Shown: piece after piece, positions 46,891 to 60,691 of the stretch
How positions within the stretch are numbered: the first letter of the stretch is position 1
How the letters are laid out: each line of letters begins with the position of its first letter
Assembly (NCBI GenBank): GCA_963971225.1
Contig: OZ020269.1
Location: 29,305,783-29,369,782 of the forward strand
From: Melieria omissa
Lineage: Eukaryota; Arthropoda; Insecta; Diptera; Ulidiidae
Direction: 5' to 3'
Length of the DNA stretch: 64,000 nucleotides
Notes under the pieces: model-generated
What the model saw: only the letters and a program-made list of their open reading frames with translations
The model's database searches: none
What the model was told of the DNA's origin: nothing
Translations under genes and position numbers: made by a program

Positions 46891-49800
46891 GCTAAAAAAT
46901 ATAAATAAAAATGACTTTTTATCTATTTGTAAAAAAAGGACATGAAAAAGGTCCTTTGAATATTTTAATCCTTTATATCCTTGAAAATTTATATATATAT
47001 GTATATGTATATGGTATATGTAATTTTGATGTATCTGTAAAGCGATTTGCCAAATTTCCTAGAACTTTTGTAAACGCTAACCTTAATGAGATCTTTTTGG
47101 CCAAAGATCTATAGATCATAATAATAATATAGATCATAATAGAAACAATAAATATATATACTACAGTAAAACATAGATTATAAAAAGTTTATGTTCAGAT
47201 TTACTTTACGAGAACAGGTAAAACAGGTATTCGTTTTAGAGTAAAAAAATAAGACAATTTTAATGTGTGACACTTTCCATTGCCATTTTTGAATAAAAAT
47301 AACCATGACAAAATTTTGTTTCATACTCCAATATGTGCTAAATATACACTTTTAAAAGAAATGCTCCTACTTTTTTCATAGTCGTGAAATAAATCGTTTA
47401 AGTTAGGCCTTTTCCTTAGGCCGCTAAGGTGATGTTAGCCCTGAACCCTTAATCGTCCACCCAGAGTCACAGGCACTAGCTATGACGTTCTTCTTCTATC
47501 TGTTCTCTAAGTGTTTCTTTTGTCTATCATTAGAAAAGGAATTTGTATATCAAGAGGTCATATTATGCCCTAGAAATAAGTAAAATAAAATAATTTTATA
47601 ATTTAATGGAAGTTGTATTATTTAGCAAAACAAAGTGTGCGTCTCTGGGTCTCAGGGCGCATAGTTATATAATTTTTTGGAGGTGGCCGGTTGAGAGTTA
47701 AAGTCAATAACTTTACATTCCGGCTAATTGTCACTTTTACAAAATCAAAAATAAAAATTTAGAAAACCGCAATTGAGGTTATGTCAGCGCGTAAATTAAT
47801 GTCAAACAGTTTGAACGTTTGAAGCCAGCAAAGCAACACGTCGAAAACGCACATTCAGCTGCCTCTGTTGCGAAACAAACGACACACCCACTTAATTTGT
47901 GGCATAAAATCGTCGTTAAGCAGACTCAACTTGGCCGCCATTGCGTCAGCCACTTTGCCAGCCACTCATCAGCGTCACTTTCCGGATATTCCTTCTAATT
48001 TGCTCCAACACTTTGCTGCGCCAATTGGCTCAAACGTCGTCAGTCGGGGCGCATGTGTAGCGCATTAAAGTTAACCGTAAAACGGTACAAAGGCCATAAA
48101 AAAATTTGCATAAAAAGCCCATTAACTTTTGTCATTATTCTCCAACTTGTTGCGCCTTAACGAGTGCAAAACGTTCAAGCGGCAAAATTACTCTAATGCG
48201 CTTATCTACAAATTGCAGAGATTCTCATTCGGAAAATTGTCGTGTCGGCCGGTCGGCGGGTGTGAGGCGCAACAATATGCGCGCAACAATGCGTTGCGTG
48301 GCGCAGTGCAGTGGGGTCGCAATTAAAATGCAATTAAAACAATTAAAAGCGCCACGACGACACGCGACGCGAACTGCAGCCACGCAGGTGAAATGGATGA
48401 TGAAGAAGTTAATTTGGAGAATTTCCAGCCAAACGCGCTGACGTCAACGAATGCGAGGCGCACTCGCGTGCTTTGTGCGCAGTAAACAAGGATAATGGAT
48501 ACGCGCAAAAAAATATGTTGAACTGCTGTCGGAGGCGAATGGGATTTGCCAGCCGATAGCGAGAGCTGACTGCAGCTTAAAGGAAAGCTGCGAAAGAAAT
48601 TAGAAAGCGTAATAAGAAAGTGGCGCGTGAGTGGAGCGAGTCGAGTTCATGGACATGGCTAGTGGCGGCTGGGGGCTCATGGCTGGCTGGCATTGTTGCT
48701 AGTGGCAGTGGGCCATAAAAATGCCAGCACTTCGTGTCTAATGTGTTTCTGTAATCACTTCCGCTCTGAAGTGATTTACGTGGGCACGTGCTCGTGCCGG
48801 CCATAAAGTTAAATCACAGCACTTGCCGCTCAAAATGCACGAGGGTTGCATGACAAATGACCGGCTTTGGCAAGAAATCGCCTCAATAATCGCCTCGGAG
48901 AATCAATGAAATATTTCGCTTCAGTAATAATCATTCAAAGGATATGTTGGGGTAGGTTAGGTTTTGGAAATTGCTGTAATATCTCAACCTATGTTCTGCT
49001 TATATGTGCAGAGCCATGTGACCTTTTTGATATTTTTTCTTTAATATTGGCGTGAGTATTGTTTTATTCTTATTATGATTTCAACTCGCTGAACAAATTA
49101 AAAATTTGTTTTTAATAACATTAATATTTTTTTCTAGTTTAAACTTGAATTTTTTCATTTTGTATTTTTGTAAAAAATAAATAATTATTGAAACTGTAAT
49201 GCGTGAGTGTAAGTGGATTTAGATGGCAATTTTCATTTTTTAGTTTCGCCAACGCTGTGTTCTCCACCAATTATTTTCTTTGCCATCCTGAAGGATGCAT
49301 AAGTATATCGTTGTGCAAGAGTTTTGTTGATTTGTATGCGCTCGAGGACTTTTCTTGCAACCTCTTCTGTCGATTACACTCATGTCTTCTGTTCAACAAA
49401 CCCAAGTTTATAAAAAATCCACGTTTCTAGGTAGTGGAAAATGTTCGTAAACGCTATAAAGTATTAAGCTTCTTTGACGTAAACTCAAAATGGCGAATGC
49501 ACTTGAAATAAAATCTCTCAAAAAGCTTAGCTCGTACTTGCTGCTATGTTTTTTTAAATTAATTTCTGCGCTGGAAATTGTTTCTATATGAGTCTAAGCA
49601 TTATTAACCGTTGTTGTTGTGCAGGTAGTAGGCAACTACTCAGAGCGTTTACATAATTTCCTATTTTCCAAGAACAACTATCCAACCAACGCGCCAGGCT
49701 CGCGCCCAACCAACACAATCACATCATCAAAATAGAAAACCAAAAATTAAAAAAAAAAATTAAGCACACAAAATGGTGGAAAAAATTGAATTTCAGTTTG

Positions 49801-50915
49801 GTCGTGTCGCCTGATGAGGCTCGAAATTCAAATGCAGCTCTCGTCGTAGCGCAAGCACTGCGCACTCGAACATGACTGTGTGTGCATGTGTTTGTGTGAG
49901 TGTGTGTACATATGTTAATGTGTGCATCGCCTGGCATTTTACTGCACTCGACATGTGCTTTTCATTGAAATTTAGTTTCATTTTCATTTCATTTTCAGTT
50001 GAATGTGCTTCCCACTGCTCCATTTCAGCTCCCCTCAATTTCCATGCGTGCATTTTCGTTTGCACTTTTTCCATGTCATTGTGTATCTACGTGTGGCGTA
50101 TGTTGCACACACACACACACACTCATGTTGCAATTTCATGCCAACTCATCGCGTCGCATATCCAATTCAGGTGAATATGCGAATAATTCGGCATGTTACA
50201 TGCGGCAAATGGCAGCGTTTGAATTTTGATTAGAAGGAGCACTGCAACCAAAAAAATAATCCAATTTAAAACAAAAATTTAAATTTCCTGATTCAACTGG
50301 TTTCTCATGAAAAATGCACAATTCGATTTCTTTCGTTCAATTTACATAAAAGTATTTTTTAAAAGTTGGCAACTCGCGAGAAAGCCATCGATTGACTTTT
50401 GCCACTTTTCATAATGCAAATTACCGCTCGCGTCCTCTCATTCTTTCCACCTCAGCTTCACGCTTTGACGCTTCATTCATGCTTTCCACAAGTCGGCTGT
50501 GTCCGTTGCATGCAACGTGCGACCTTGCAATTTTTTAATTAAATATTTTTGCTGTTTTCCTTGCATACAGCTGACGTCGTTACGTACACCTGAACACACA
50601 CAAACTAGCGATGTCAGTTGCAAAATGAGCTGTGGGATTTTTTAATTGTGGAACACTTTAAATTTATTGAATCAGTATTTTAATAAAACTTCTAGTGCAA
50701 CCATTGGCCATGGAAATAAATTAAAAAAATCATTATTAATTTTTTGTTGAGTTGAAAAAATTATTTCTAATTTTATTACTTTCAATTATTACGAATTTTG
50801 AAATGGTTGTTAACTCAGCACAAAATAAAATATCCTCGGCTTCCCATTTTTCCGTACTTCAACTTTAGACAACAGGAAAATAGTGAGATTCATAGCAAGC
50901 GTGATAGATTTAACT
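46891..50915. other. Non-coding stretch
   Basis: No supportable gene. CA/GT repeats lie near 49877-49910 and 50106-50122. G+C-rich segments lie at about 47820-48060, 48150-48480 and 48540-48850. ORFs there overlap on both strands without recognisable domains. Confidence 0.5.
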
Positions 50916-50919
50916 TACC

Positions 50920-52345
50920 CACACTTAAGGCTGCTCACTTAAGGAGCTCAAGTATCCTGGAGTTATCTTCCATGACAAACTTCATAGAAAACCCCACGTG
51001 GGAATAAGAGCACTGTCAGTATTTTTTTTTTGGCAGTGTAAAGGTGTACTTGGGAAAACGTTGTGTCTTTCCCCATATTAGTCACCTTCTTTCCCACTGC
51101 CCGGCTCTATCAAGACGAAGATGGAAATCCCTAGGCTCTTCCTTCTTCGACAACTTGAATGACCTCAGTTTAGTAAAACTTTCTTGAGTTCATCCACAAT
51201 TCAAAATGGCTTGAATAAGCTTCGCGATTTGTACTAAGACAGACCCTCAACTTTTGGAGACCCTTTCGCTGCCTAAGTGTGTCTCCCGGCAAGTTAAATG
51301 CCCAGATAGCCACCTTAAGCTAACCTTCCCTTAGCACAGTCCTATGAATCTACACGGTTATGATAAGACCCTTCGTCTCCTAGACATTGGTGGTCTGGAT
51401 GAGCAGGTTCTCACTAGCAGGGGTCTGAAGAATCTTAAACAGACTGCAGCGCACTATGGTCATATGTTGTACAGGAGATATTTCAACAACTTCTGACCTG
51501 GTGGTAGATATCTTGGTGAATCTGTTACTCTTTGGTGTCTTCATGGTAGGAGGGGATTTCACACTGCACAACGTTGCTGCCACCAACATTGATCCTCCAT
51601 GTTCATGCCACTTGACTTCAAAGGTGTTTCTCCAATCTAGAAAAGCGAAGTACTATGTTGCTGCCTGACTCATGGTCAAATCTTCAGAATAACCCAGGCA
51701 AAGAATGATTCTGAATATTCACGGTCGACTCTATTCTATTTTGGAGCTTCCTTTACTATAAATCAAGTGGGGCTTGATGATTCTTTGTCCTAGGCTCGCA
51801 TACGTCTGTGTTTCAGACAGAGATGCCTGTGATACTTGAAGCTATTACTTAACTTTATTGTGGGAAACAGAGGGAAAGGCAGATCCAACTGTATCTGTGT
51901 AGCTACAGTCCTCCACCAACTTCACGATAGCCGTGTGCTGCAAATCCAGATTAAACTTTGTCGGCAGATACAACAGCCTGATGCTCGCTTTGGTAATGAT
52001 ACCTTAGATTTCTTAGCTAGAATAGGCTCTGAGGAGACCATTAAAGCCACTGTTAGGTAGATATGTAAATGTGGTGGTTCTCAAACGAGAGCGAACTTCT
52101 TAGACTAAGTTAGGTCCTTTGTGATGAAGGGACATTTCAACCCAGCTGTGAGTGACTGTAGTTGGACGAAACTTATGCTCCGAATATCTCAGACCAATGC
52201 ACCCCTTTGCCTATGAGGAGAATGATGACACAGTAAACCACTTTAAGTGTCTCTGCAAACGTTCGTCCGAATTATGTTTAAGATAGTTGGCAGTGATGTG
52301 TTTGAAAGAGACCACCTTGGCTCTACTCAGATTTCTACGCAAGTC
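50920..52345 (+). pseudogene. LINE relic: RT C-terminal part, RNase H and cysteine-rich tail (I/R1-type)
   Basis: Reading across frames on the plus strand, recognisable pieces appear in the expected order. First come LKYPGVIFHDKL-like and KPHVG words (50938-51000), the post-palm landmark K-Y-L-G-V-x-x-D. Then WQCKGVLGKT, SLAGV and RILNRLQRTMVICCTGDIST (about 51413-51490). Next, LGSHTSVFQTEMPVILEAI (about 51790-51845) resembles the F-Q-A-E motif of RNase H. Near 52170-52345 a CPLCL-like, NDDTVNHFKC-like stretch matches the C-x-x-C-x-H-x-C tail. Many stops and shifts show decay. Assignment to the I superfamily is by domain order; the clade is unresolved. Confidence 0.65.
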
Positions 52346-52740
52346 AGGTAGATTTACGTTAGGTTAGGTAATCTGGCTGGCCAAGTAGGCCACGCATAGA
52401 CCATATTGGGTCCCTAGCGATACCAGTTAGAGCTCCTTAGTGTTGCGTATGGACGTAAAAGTGATTAGTGAGAATGTGTGTGTTCCTAGCGAAGCTCAGC
52501 AGCGACTTGATGTCATGCATGTGAATCTCCTCTAACCCAGAAAAGAACGGGGCCTCTAAGTAAGTAAGGGTGGGCAGAAAGGCTACAAGTTTTCCATAGC
52601 ACTCAGTCCATTTCAGACCATTGTACTATACCCATGGGGGATAGGGAAGGAAAATAAGGGTAATATCTCATATTTCACCCGTTTTTTTAATGCGTATGCA
52701 ACACTGTCTTTCCAACATATGTTACAGCACACATTCTAAA
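52346..52740. repeat. Probable repetitive tail beginning with GGTTAGGTTAGG
   Basis: Directly after the LINE relic a GTTAGGTTAGG motif opens about 230 bp of complex sequence. A similar motif opens the segment at 2385. It may be the 3' untranslated region of the LINE. The rest, to 52740, has no assignable content. Confidence 0.35.
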
Positions 52741-52990
52741 CGGGTGGGGAAAGGGAGGGGAGGGGACCTACAGTTTAACGCCGAATCCGAACGGCGATTG
52801 GTAGTTTTTCGTTCACACTTGGAGGTTTTGCCATCGCCTGCCAAGAGCGCACTTGTGCGATTCTTGTAATTCTCATTCCCTTCATGTGGATAGCGATAGA
52901 AGTAGACGAGTTGTTTACCAGCCCGAGCCATGAATCGAACCTGGAGCCTTTGGTATGAGAAGTCAGCGCGCTACCCGCTGGAATATCAAG
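52741..52990 (-). repeat. tRNA-derived SINE-like element
   Basis: On the minus strand the head (about 52990-52918) contains AGCGGGTAGCGCGCTGACTT, a good A box and D-arm, and GGTTCGATTC, a B box, about 25 nt later. A body follows on the same strand with CCGTTCGGATTCGGCGTTAA and CTGTAGGTCCC (52795-52760). As I remember, a similar body sequence recurs in tephritid genomes. The tRNA-head-plus-body design is that of a SINE. The 3' end is not defined. Confidence 0.6.
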
Positions 52991-55900
52991 GCCGACAAAG
53001 TAAGTCATAGTCTTAAGATAGTAAGTAAAATGGTCTTATACTCTGCATACTTTGAAAATTCTGAAAATCCCTCGACCAAAACGAAGCCCAAAAATGTTCA
53101 TACTCTTGGTGCGAGTGTCTTCCCCGCAAATGTAAATATTAAAATTTTCATCTTAACATCGAAATTTATCGAAATTCTTTTATGCCACAATTGGGCTTAA
53201 TTCTCGTTCACATTGCCCCGTCCACCAGCCACCACAGCCCTCCACCTGCTCAGTCAGCTGTCAGCATTCCAACAGTTGGGTTAATTTCGGCGTCGATGCG
53301 CGCTGTCTGAAGTTGAGGCCAAAGGCCAAAGGCATTAAGGATACTGTGGCGGCTCATCTTCAGCTCAATACCGATACGGCGACATTGTTGTAGTAGTACT
53401 AGCTGTTTTTGTTGTTGTTATTGTTTGCGTGGCGCTCCTGCGCATCATTATGTTATTTAATATTCGTGCATATTTCGCATTTCAATGAATCTTTCACACG
53501 CAATTAAGTCAACGTAATTCGCAATTTAATTGAAATTCAACTCAATTACGCATTCACGCAGCGTGGCAAATGGCAGCGAACGGCGAATCGTAGGTGCCCA
53601 TTGTGTTCTGTGTGTCCGGTGTGAATGGGCGCTTAAAAGGTTGGAAACAATTTCCACAATTTTGCATTTCACGCAGCTTTCTTAATGGCACATTTAATGG
53701 GTTTTCCTTCAATCAATTTTAAATTGATTTCGCTTGTTGAATTTGTAATACAATTTTCAATAATTTCTTTCAGCACGTCAAAAGACATGGCAAAATAAAG
53801 ATTTATGAATGATGCGTGAATCGTTCCTTTATGAATGTTATCAGTCTCTGGGAATAATTGGCAACATTAAATTACAATTTTGTATTTATTGATGTGTATG
53901 TAAAATTTTATGTATCGATTTATTTTCATATTTTTTGGGTTGGAATGTGCCCTCACTACTAAAAAAAATATGTAAACATGAATTGAAGCTTAGTTAGGGA
54001 AACAGATGTTATATAAAATCTTTCTAAGTTATAGAGGAGCCATTCAAAAGAAACGGGATTAATTTTTTATTCCAACTTCAAGTACCAACTTTGTTGTTAG
54101 TCATGAAATACGGCTGACAGACTTTTTCTTTGTGGCTTCAAATTGAATTTTTGAAAGGATTTTCAAGGGTTTTCAGCCAATAACGGCTGAATGGTAATGG
54201 GCTTTAGTCCAACTACACTGTCAGCCCAAAAACGACACCAAACTGTCTCTTGTTATAGATGGAGTCTCATTCCCCGAAGTTTTCGGAACTTCAGATGCAA
54301 TAGATTTGTTTCCTTACTTAGATAAAATATGTGAGAAGACAATAGTCTTCGCATTATTTTGACAGTTTTTTTTTGTAGAGGATTTCCACTTTCCCATTGA
54401 TGCGCATCTTTAAACCTTTTAGATGTTACTTATCAAATATCATCGGAATGAAAGTTGTTGCTGACTTTTCAAATGTGGTGCGAATTTAAAACTGACACCT
54501 TTTATTAAATTAATTTATGATCATCACGCAACCGAAGTCCTTTGGCAATAATTTTTGCTTGATTATACATATATTTGCTTTAAATATTTGAATAGTTATA
54601 CAAAAGTTTGTTTGAAAAAACAAGTGCCTTATGTGCTATTGAAGTCATTGGAACATAAGATAATTGCTTTCTGAGGCTACGTTCGGGTTTTTTAGGTTTG
54701 TTTTTGAACTGTTTTTCCTCCTCTTCTCGTTGAAATCGTTTGTTAGTCGACAATTTTTCGCATTTACTCCATTTTCTCATACTAAGTGAAATCTAATTTC
54801 TTTGTTTTTTTGTTCTTGTCCTTCTTTATTTTGTAACGCAAAATGTGGAAATGTTTAAACTGGTGCACCCAAAGCCATCTTCGACCTTAACAAAAACATT
54901 TCCTGTTCGAGAATTTTTTGAAGCACGCCATCAGAGACGCATTTAGTACTCATGGAGTTCATGCCTAGTCATCTGAAGGTCTTATCTTTATCTCTATCCG
55001 AATGACTAAGTCATACGTTATCTCAAGAAAATGTTTTTAGCTAATGATCCATAACTTCTTTTTTATGACAACTTGTCCAATAATACAGATTTTTCTATCA
55101 GAGGCGGACATTCGAATAAAATCGTAAAGTTGTTTTGTCATCTTCGAAGCATAGTTTCCAGTAAATGTGCGGACAAGATTGGGGGTCCGTACTTTTGAGC
55201 CCAATTTGGAACCATATTTGCCACCTAAACATTTTGTAAGAAACCGATATTTGGAGCGTTTGAAACTCTAAGCCCGCTCGCAGGTACCTTTCTCTATGAA
55301 TCCAATCAACCAATTAAATAAGAGTTCTACTGTCTTAACTGAAAACACTTCTGGCTTAGTTACGTTGCTCTGAGTATCGCTAAATCAATGTAGTCAGCCA
55401 TTTAAAAGCTGTGCGAATTAGACTATCAACTCTTCCGACTTTGCTACCCAGGGCCATCTTGAAGGCTACGCCTAATGTCTGTTGTTGGTTATTCTATTGC
55501 ACACCTCGCGGAGGTTTGAGCTCTCGAACAAATCCTCAACCCTAAATCCTCGAACCTTGGTGGTTCGGCTAGACAAAAGTCTTGTTCCGACCCCTTTCCC
55601 GGTGGACCATTGTTAGCTCAATTGTCTCCGTATCGACAACTCTTCTTACCAATGTGAACATTACCTTGTTATTACTTGCGCATCTATTCAAAATTTAGCC
55701 AGTTTAGAAGTTAATCCCCTCCCCCTGAAGATGGTGTTTGACACCTGAGTTTCAATTAAGTGATCCAAGGCATGAATCAATTCCAGCATTTCTACTTGTT
55801 AAACCTAAATACTAAATACGGTTTTTTATTCAGATCTGAGCGATCAGATCGGAGGGATCCATTCGTAAAAATATTAATGCCAAATTTGCAAATAATGTAT

Positions 55901-57540
55901 TATAAAAAAAAATGTGTTATAGAAATGATGTAAAATTTTACAAATATTTATTGACATTTTAGAGATCTATGAAATATCATCAAATTGCTTAATCGTTGCT
56001 TAGTTTCATCAATGAATCCAACGCGTAAACAGGAAACCGGTTAAAATTTGAGGAAATTTTATAAGATCGTTGCTTTCAGCAGCTTACTTTCTGCTTACTC
56101 ATTAGTTAAGTGTGAAAAATTGCTTGCACAATTTTAAATCTAATTTTTCCACTTCACTGAATCATTTCAGTAATGCCTGAAAAATTAACTTTACTGATTG
56201 ATTTTGCGGTTCATAAAATATTAAACACTTCTCAGCTCAAATATCGCATCGAGCACTCGGCGGACTTGAACATAAATTTTCAAATTGCTTAAAAAACACC
56301 AAACAAAAAAGTAATGAAAAGCAACTTTATGCAACAGCTTTTCATAACAACACACCTTGGCTGGCTGCTGTGACAGAAGGTGGAGGAAGAGGAGGCAAAA
56401 GTTTAGAAAACACAAAAGCCATAAACCATTCGAGTGCAAAAGTAAAAGTTTACTAAAATTCTATAAATCTTGTAAGACGTCTCAACGAAGCCGGGCAGCG
56501 TTGCTTACGCAACAAGTTTAATGAACTTTCTTGATGGCGCAACACCAACAACAACAACAATAAAGGCAGAAACAGTAGCAGAAACAGGAACAGCAGCAGA
56601 CTGCGTGTAGCCTGGAAAACAACCAACACCAAAGCAACAAGCCGAGCCGGGCGTGATATTTATTAGCATTTAATTAAATGGTTTAAATTTATTAACTTGT
56701 TGGCTGACGCATATAGACACTTGGCCCCCCGCGCCCTCTCATCCAGCGTCAGCATTCGCAACGCTACTTTGCAGTGGCATACAACTTTGCTTCGGCCGCT
56801 CTCGCAGCTTAGCAGATAAATTACACAACACCAACAACAACAACAACCGATGAAACAAGAACAAAATAAACACCATGCAAAGCATGAAAAATAAGGCGAC
56901 GGACAGGCTGGTCAGCCAGGACATGAGTGCCGTCAGCGTCAGCGTCATCGTTCTCGTCTCGTCCTCGTCAGCGTCAACCTCATTCATAATGTAAACTTTT
57001 TGAGCGAACTTTTCAAGCGTGCGCCGCGCCACCGATGCAAAGTGCGTGCGCCTCGGCTGTTAGTATGTTGGCAGATAATAATTTTACAACAACACTTACC
57101 TATAGTAAGCCGATATGACGACGCTGCGGACATGGAAAAAACCAAAATGAAAACAATGTTGGGGGAGGGGGCGTGGTACGGCTGTAAGACGAAAATGAAA
57201 AATTTGCTGCTGTCCACAATGACAGTGACAGAATTTCACGCCCTCTCCGTGCGGTAAGCGGTGAGGTGGGGTCGAAATTGACGGCAAAGTACTTAATAGA
57301 CAATGACCAGTTCATGTCTCAAAAGTTTTAAAATTTTTAATGAGGTCGTTGGAGGAGGCACCCCATGGGGGACACAAAGTATGCAAAATGCTTAAGGAAA
57401 CAACAACAAGATACGCTGTAAGTTAATAGGGAGTGTGGGCAGGACTGTGACAGAGGTTTTATATGTTGAATTAAAGCTGATTCTACATGTGGATGTACAG
57501 TCAGCAACCTTAGAGGTTAATATGGAAATGAAGTAAGTTA
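52991..57540. other. Non-coding stretch
   Basis: No supportable gene. Short TTG and CAA runs lie near 53408-53424, 56547-56562 and 56829-56846. The segments at 54900-55330 and 55440-55760 are more complex and may be decayed repeats, but no motif was recognised. The G+C-richer DNA at 56700-57260 has overlapping ORFs without domains. Confidence 0.5.
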
Positions 57541-57544
57541 AATG

Positions 57545-58860
57545 TTTTCAAATCGCTCGTGCCGAATTTCCTTTATGTCATTGGCTATGCGACACGTAGT
57601 GCTATCCTGTTGCAACCATCTGTCAACGGTACTCATATCATTCGGTTTAGGCCTCAATAAACTGCTTATTTATTAATCTGCAGAGCTCGCCGTTGACGTT
57701 TCTGACAATGCAAGTTGCGTATTGAAAGAATGATTCTGTCAGACCAATCCTCACCAATTGAGTGACTTTCTCGGAATGCATTTGGTTCTGATTTATCTCG
57801 TATGTTAGTATCGCCAATAATTTTCCTTGTTCACTTATCCATTCTTTACAAAAAAATTGGCGTCGTCGCTAAAAATGATTTCTTTGGCGAAATTTGGATC
57901 AACTTCCAACTGATCCAGCGCATGGTTGTACAACCTTTTTATATCACTTGGGCCTTTGGGCCGTTTCTGTGGAATTAGTACAAACAATTTTAACTGAGTG
58001 GCAACCGTGATCCAGAGCCCAATCAGCGAATACATGGCATTGTCTATGGTCGTTCATCTGACGTTTTTGGATTAGTTGCATGCAGACAGAAGTACTGAAC
58101 TTAAATTCGCATTAACCCTTTCGATCCCTAATTTTACCCTGTGTCTCGATATTACTTTTTGATATTTAAATCATGAAACATTTGCCTAAGAAGTGTTCAC
58201 ACGACATTTGAAGTCGCCATGCCTTTTTGTTAGAGTTCTAGAGCTAGTTTACTTTTGAACAATTTTAGCTCAAAATGGGTTAAATTAATTTTTTACCAAT
58301 ATTTTTTAATTACAGAAAAATTATTTAATATTTATGGAAAAATACAAAATTATCACTTTTTGATTTTATTTAATCATTATTAAAGAAATATGGTTTTGAT
58401 AAAATGCGCCCAATTCGTAGACTTCAATTAGAACACAAACTTTCCCTAATGTCACTTCAAATTATTTGAAATTTTTTTGGGGATAACAGTAAACTTTTTG
58501 TAATTTGCTTTGAATTCACTTCTAAAAATATTAATTTGTTGGTGCCTAATTGAATTAAACTCATAAATGAATCGTAGCTTTTGCTATAAGATGACAAATA
58601 GTTGAAGTTGCTCTCAAGCAACTTTGGGGTCGAAAGGGTTAATGTCCCGGAAAGGCCAGGTTCCTCTGAACATTAAGAATTTGACCACCAAACAACCACC
58701 AAACGTCAAAAAGTCATAGTGGCAGGATGATTGTTGCGAGAATAAAAATTACGTATTGTCCGAAAGGTTTCTACAACAAATCGGTAATTTCAATAATGAT
58801 TTACACTTGTTGTTTAATGTTAAAAACTTCGACGGTGATTTTTCGTACAATACCAAACCA
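57545..58860 (-). pseudogene. Mariner-like transposase relic split by a piggyBac-type insertion
   Basis: Minus-strand pieces occur in the correct order. At about 58830-58690, VETFRTIRNFYSRNNHPATM resembles the N-terminal HTH (pattern R-A-L-R-x-x-x-G-x-x-N-R-P). At 58000-57830, NHALDQLEVDPNFAKEIIFS followed by DDANFF matches the first catalytic aspartate region (I-I-F-S-D-E-A-H-F). At about 57640-57560, MSTVDRWLQQDSTTCRIAND matches the second (W-x-Q-Q-D-G-A-T-C-H). Frameshifts, stops and lost catalytic-site neighbours show it is dead. The piggyBac-type element at 58116-58638 separates the N-terminal part from the rest. Confidence 0.75.
58116..58638. mobile_element. piggyBac-type MITE, copy B (523 bp, intact ends)
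   Basis: TTAA flanks both ends (58112-58115 and 58639-58642). The 13-bp inverted termini CCCTTTCGATCCC and GGGGTCGAAAGGG differ at one position. The body is collinear with 27307-28067 and lacks the 239-bp insertion found there. No transposase. It sits inside the mariner relic. Confidence 0.88.
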
Positions 58861-59362
58861 TTGACAAAAAATTGGACAGATGTCAATGTCAGACATCAAA
58901 TGCTTTGATCCAACATATTGCGAAAATCCCTATTGAGAGACTTTTTTTTGTAACGGATCCAATACTTTACCAGAAATCCATCCTTCAATACAAAGATTGA
59001 CTCTGGCGCAGCGGTAAAATACTTTAAATAAGTCTTACAACAACCCTCTCAAAAGATATTATCTTCCTTTTTTATATTTGAAAGAGATGGAAGAGTCTTG
59101 TTGAGGCTCATGCTCGAGTGAGGAGTGAACAAGGAATAAAAAAAATAGAAATAAAATATTTGAAACATGAACAAAGCATTTTTTCAGCGTAACGTATGAT
59201 CAAGTCTAAACTAACGAAACCTTTGCAGTTTTTATTTCAGATGACTCTGTTTCGAGTTGTTATGTTCAACCAGAGAAGTAAAAATTTTTATGTTGCGTGC
59301 TTAGGGATATAATGTATGGGAAACCGGAAACCGCATCTTTCTAAAGGTAACAAAATGTATAT
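58861..59362. other. Non-coding stretch
   Basis: No supportable gene or element recognised. Confidence 0.5.
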
Positions 59363-60691
59363 TAGAGTTGTGCAACTATCGATAGCATCGATGGTTTAAT
59401 TTTGATACCGCTATCGATGGTTTTTCGGTATTATCGATACTATCGGTTTTCTGTGATAGCAATGTCTCCAGCAATGTGCTTTAGATATTCCGCTATGTTG
59501 TTCAAATATGTGGGTACGAGTAGGAACTACTTCACCCATTAATTTGAAATTTAGACACAATGGTTGATAAGTCCAGGAGAGGGCTGGATGGATGGATATG
59601 AGGGGAGCCGAGGAAATTACCTCAAGCGCTCAGGCTTTATAGCCCATTGTACTTAGGGTTCAGAAAAAAGGCTGATAGAGGAGAATGGGAATGGGAAAAA
59701 GAGAAAGTGGATGGAAAGGAAGGGTTATGTGTTCTTCTGAGCAAATTTCCCGGACTTTTTAATGAATCTCAGGAGATCAGAGAATGGACTTAGGCCATTT
59801 TCATAATATCTAGTTATGGAGGAGAGGGTTTCTGACTATTATTTGTTGTGTATGGACATCAGGGCATGGCACCGCCCATACAACTCAAATCTATCATATC
59901 GAATATGGTCGGATTTATAAGTAGGACAGCTTTGAACTTTGGTACAACGTCATCTCATGGATCTATTGCTTCGCTGGTGAAATCTCATGGGTTTTGGACA
60001 AGGGGGGATGGCACTGTTTTTGTAATAAAAATTTGTTGATTACTTTGGAACTACAAGTCGCACCTGAATGAAATTCGATGCAAGGTATCTGCTTGGAGGC
60101 AACCTTCGACTGCAAAAATGGAGAAGGCATTGAACAAAGGGGCGTGCCATCGCACATATAACTAAAATTTTTAATAACACACGTCTCTCAGCATTGAAAC
60201 AGACCTTGGAAGAAGTGAAGAATTCGCGTGGGCAGACGTGCCCTTTCGTTGCTCCGCGGTTTTTTAATGTTTTTATGTGTGTGCGCGTGCTAAATATACG
60301 TATAAATGTTAAGAGTGTCGCGTATTGTCCGTCTGTCGCTGCTATCGCGTTGTGGCCCACCAAAATCGCGCGGCCACATCAAAAAATATTAAAATTAAAA
60401 TTATTTAAACGCGTAATGCACTTGCAAACGCTAAACTGCAGTGCAAGTGCCGTTACAGTCGCTGTCCGCCAGTTCGACCTCCGTCCGCGTTGTGTTGTTG
60501 CTGCGTTCTTTTTTCCCGTCTTGTCTTTTCCTTCGTCCGTTTTCAGTAGCGCTACATGTGGTCCTGTTCGACACTGAGAAATTGACTGATCTGTGGTAAA
60601 GGCATAACACTTACCACAGGGCATCATCAGTTTTTCAGTGCGTCAGATCACATTTCCGTCTGCTTTCCTTGTCCTTTAACCCACCCAGGTC

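Noticed and set aside
60194..60577. 127-codon ORF in the LINE leader as a possible ORF1/gag
   Set aside because: It starts outside the predicted element, lacks CCHC or RRM motifs and has no recognisable gag features.
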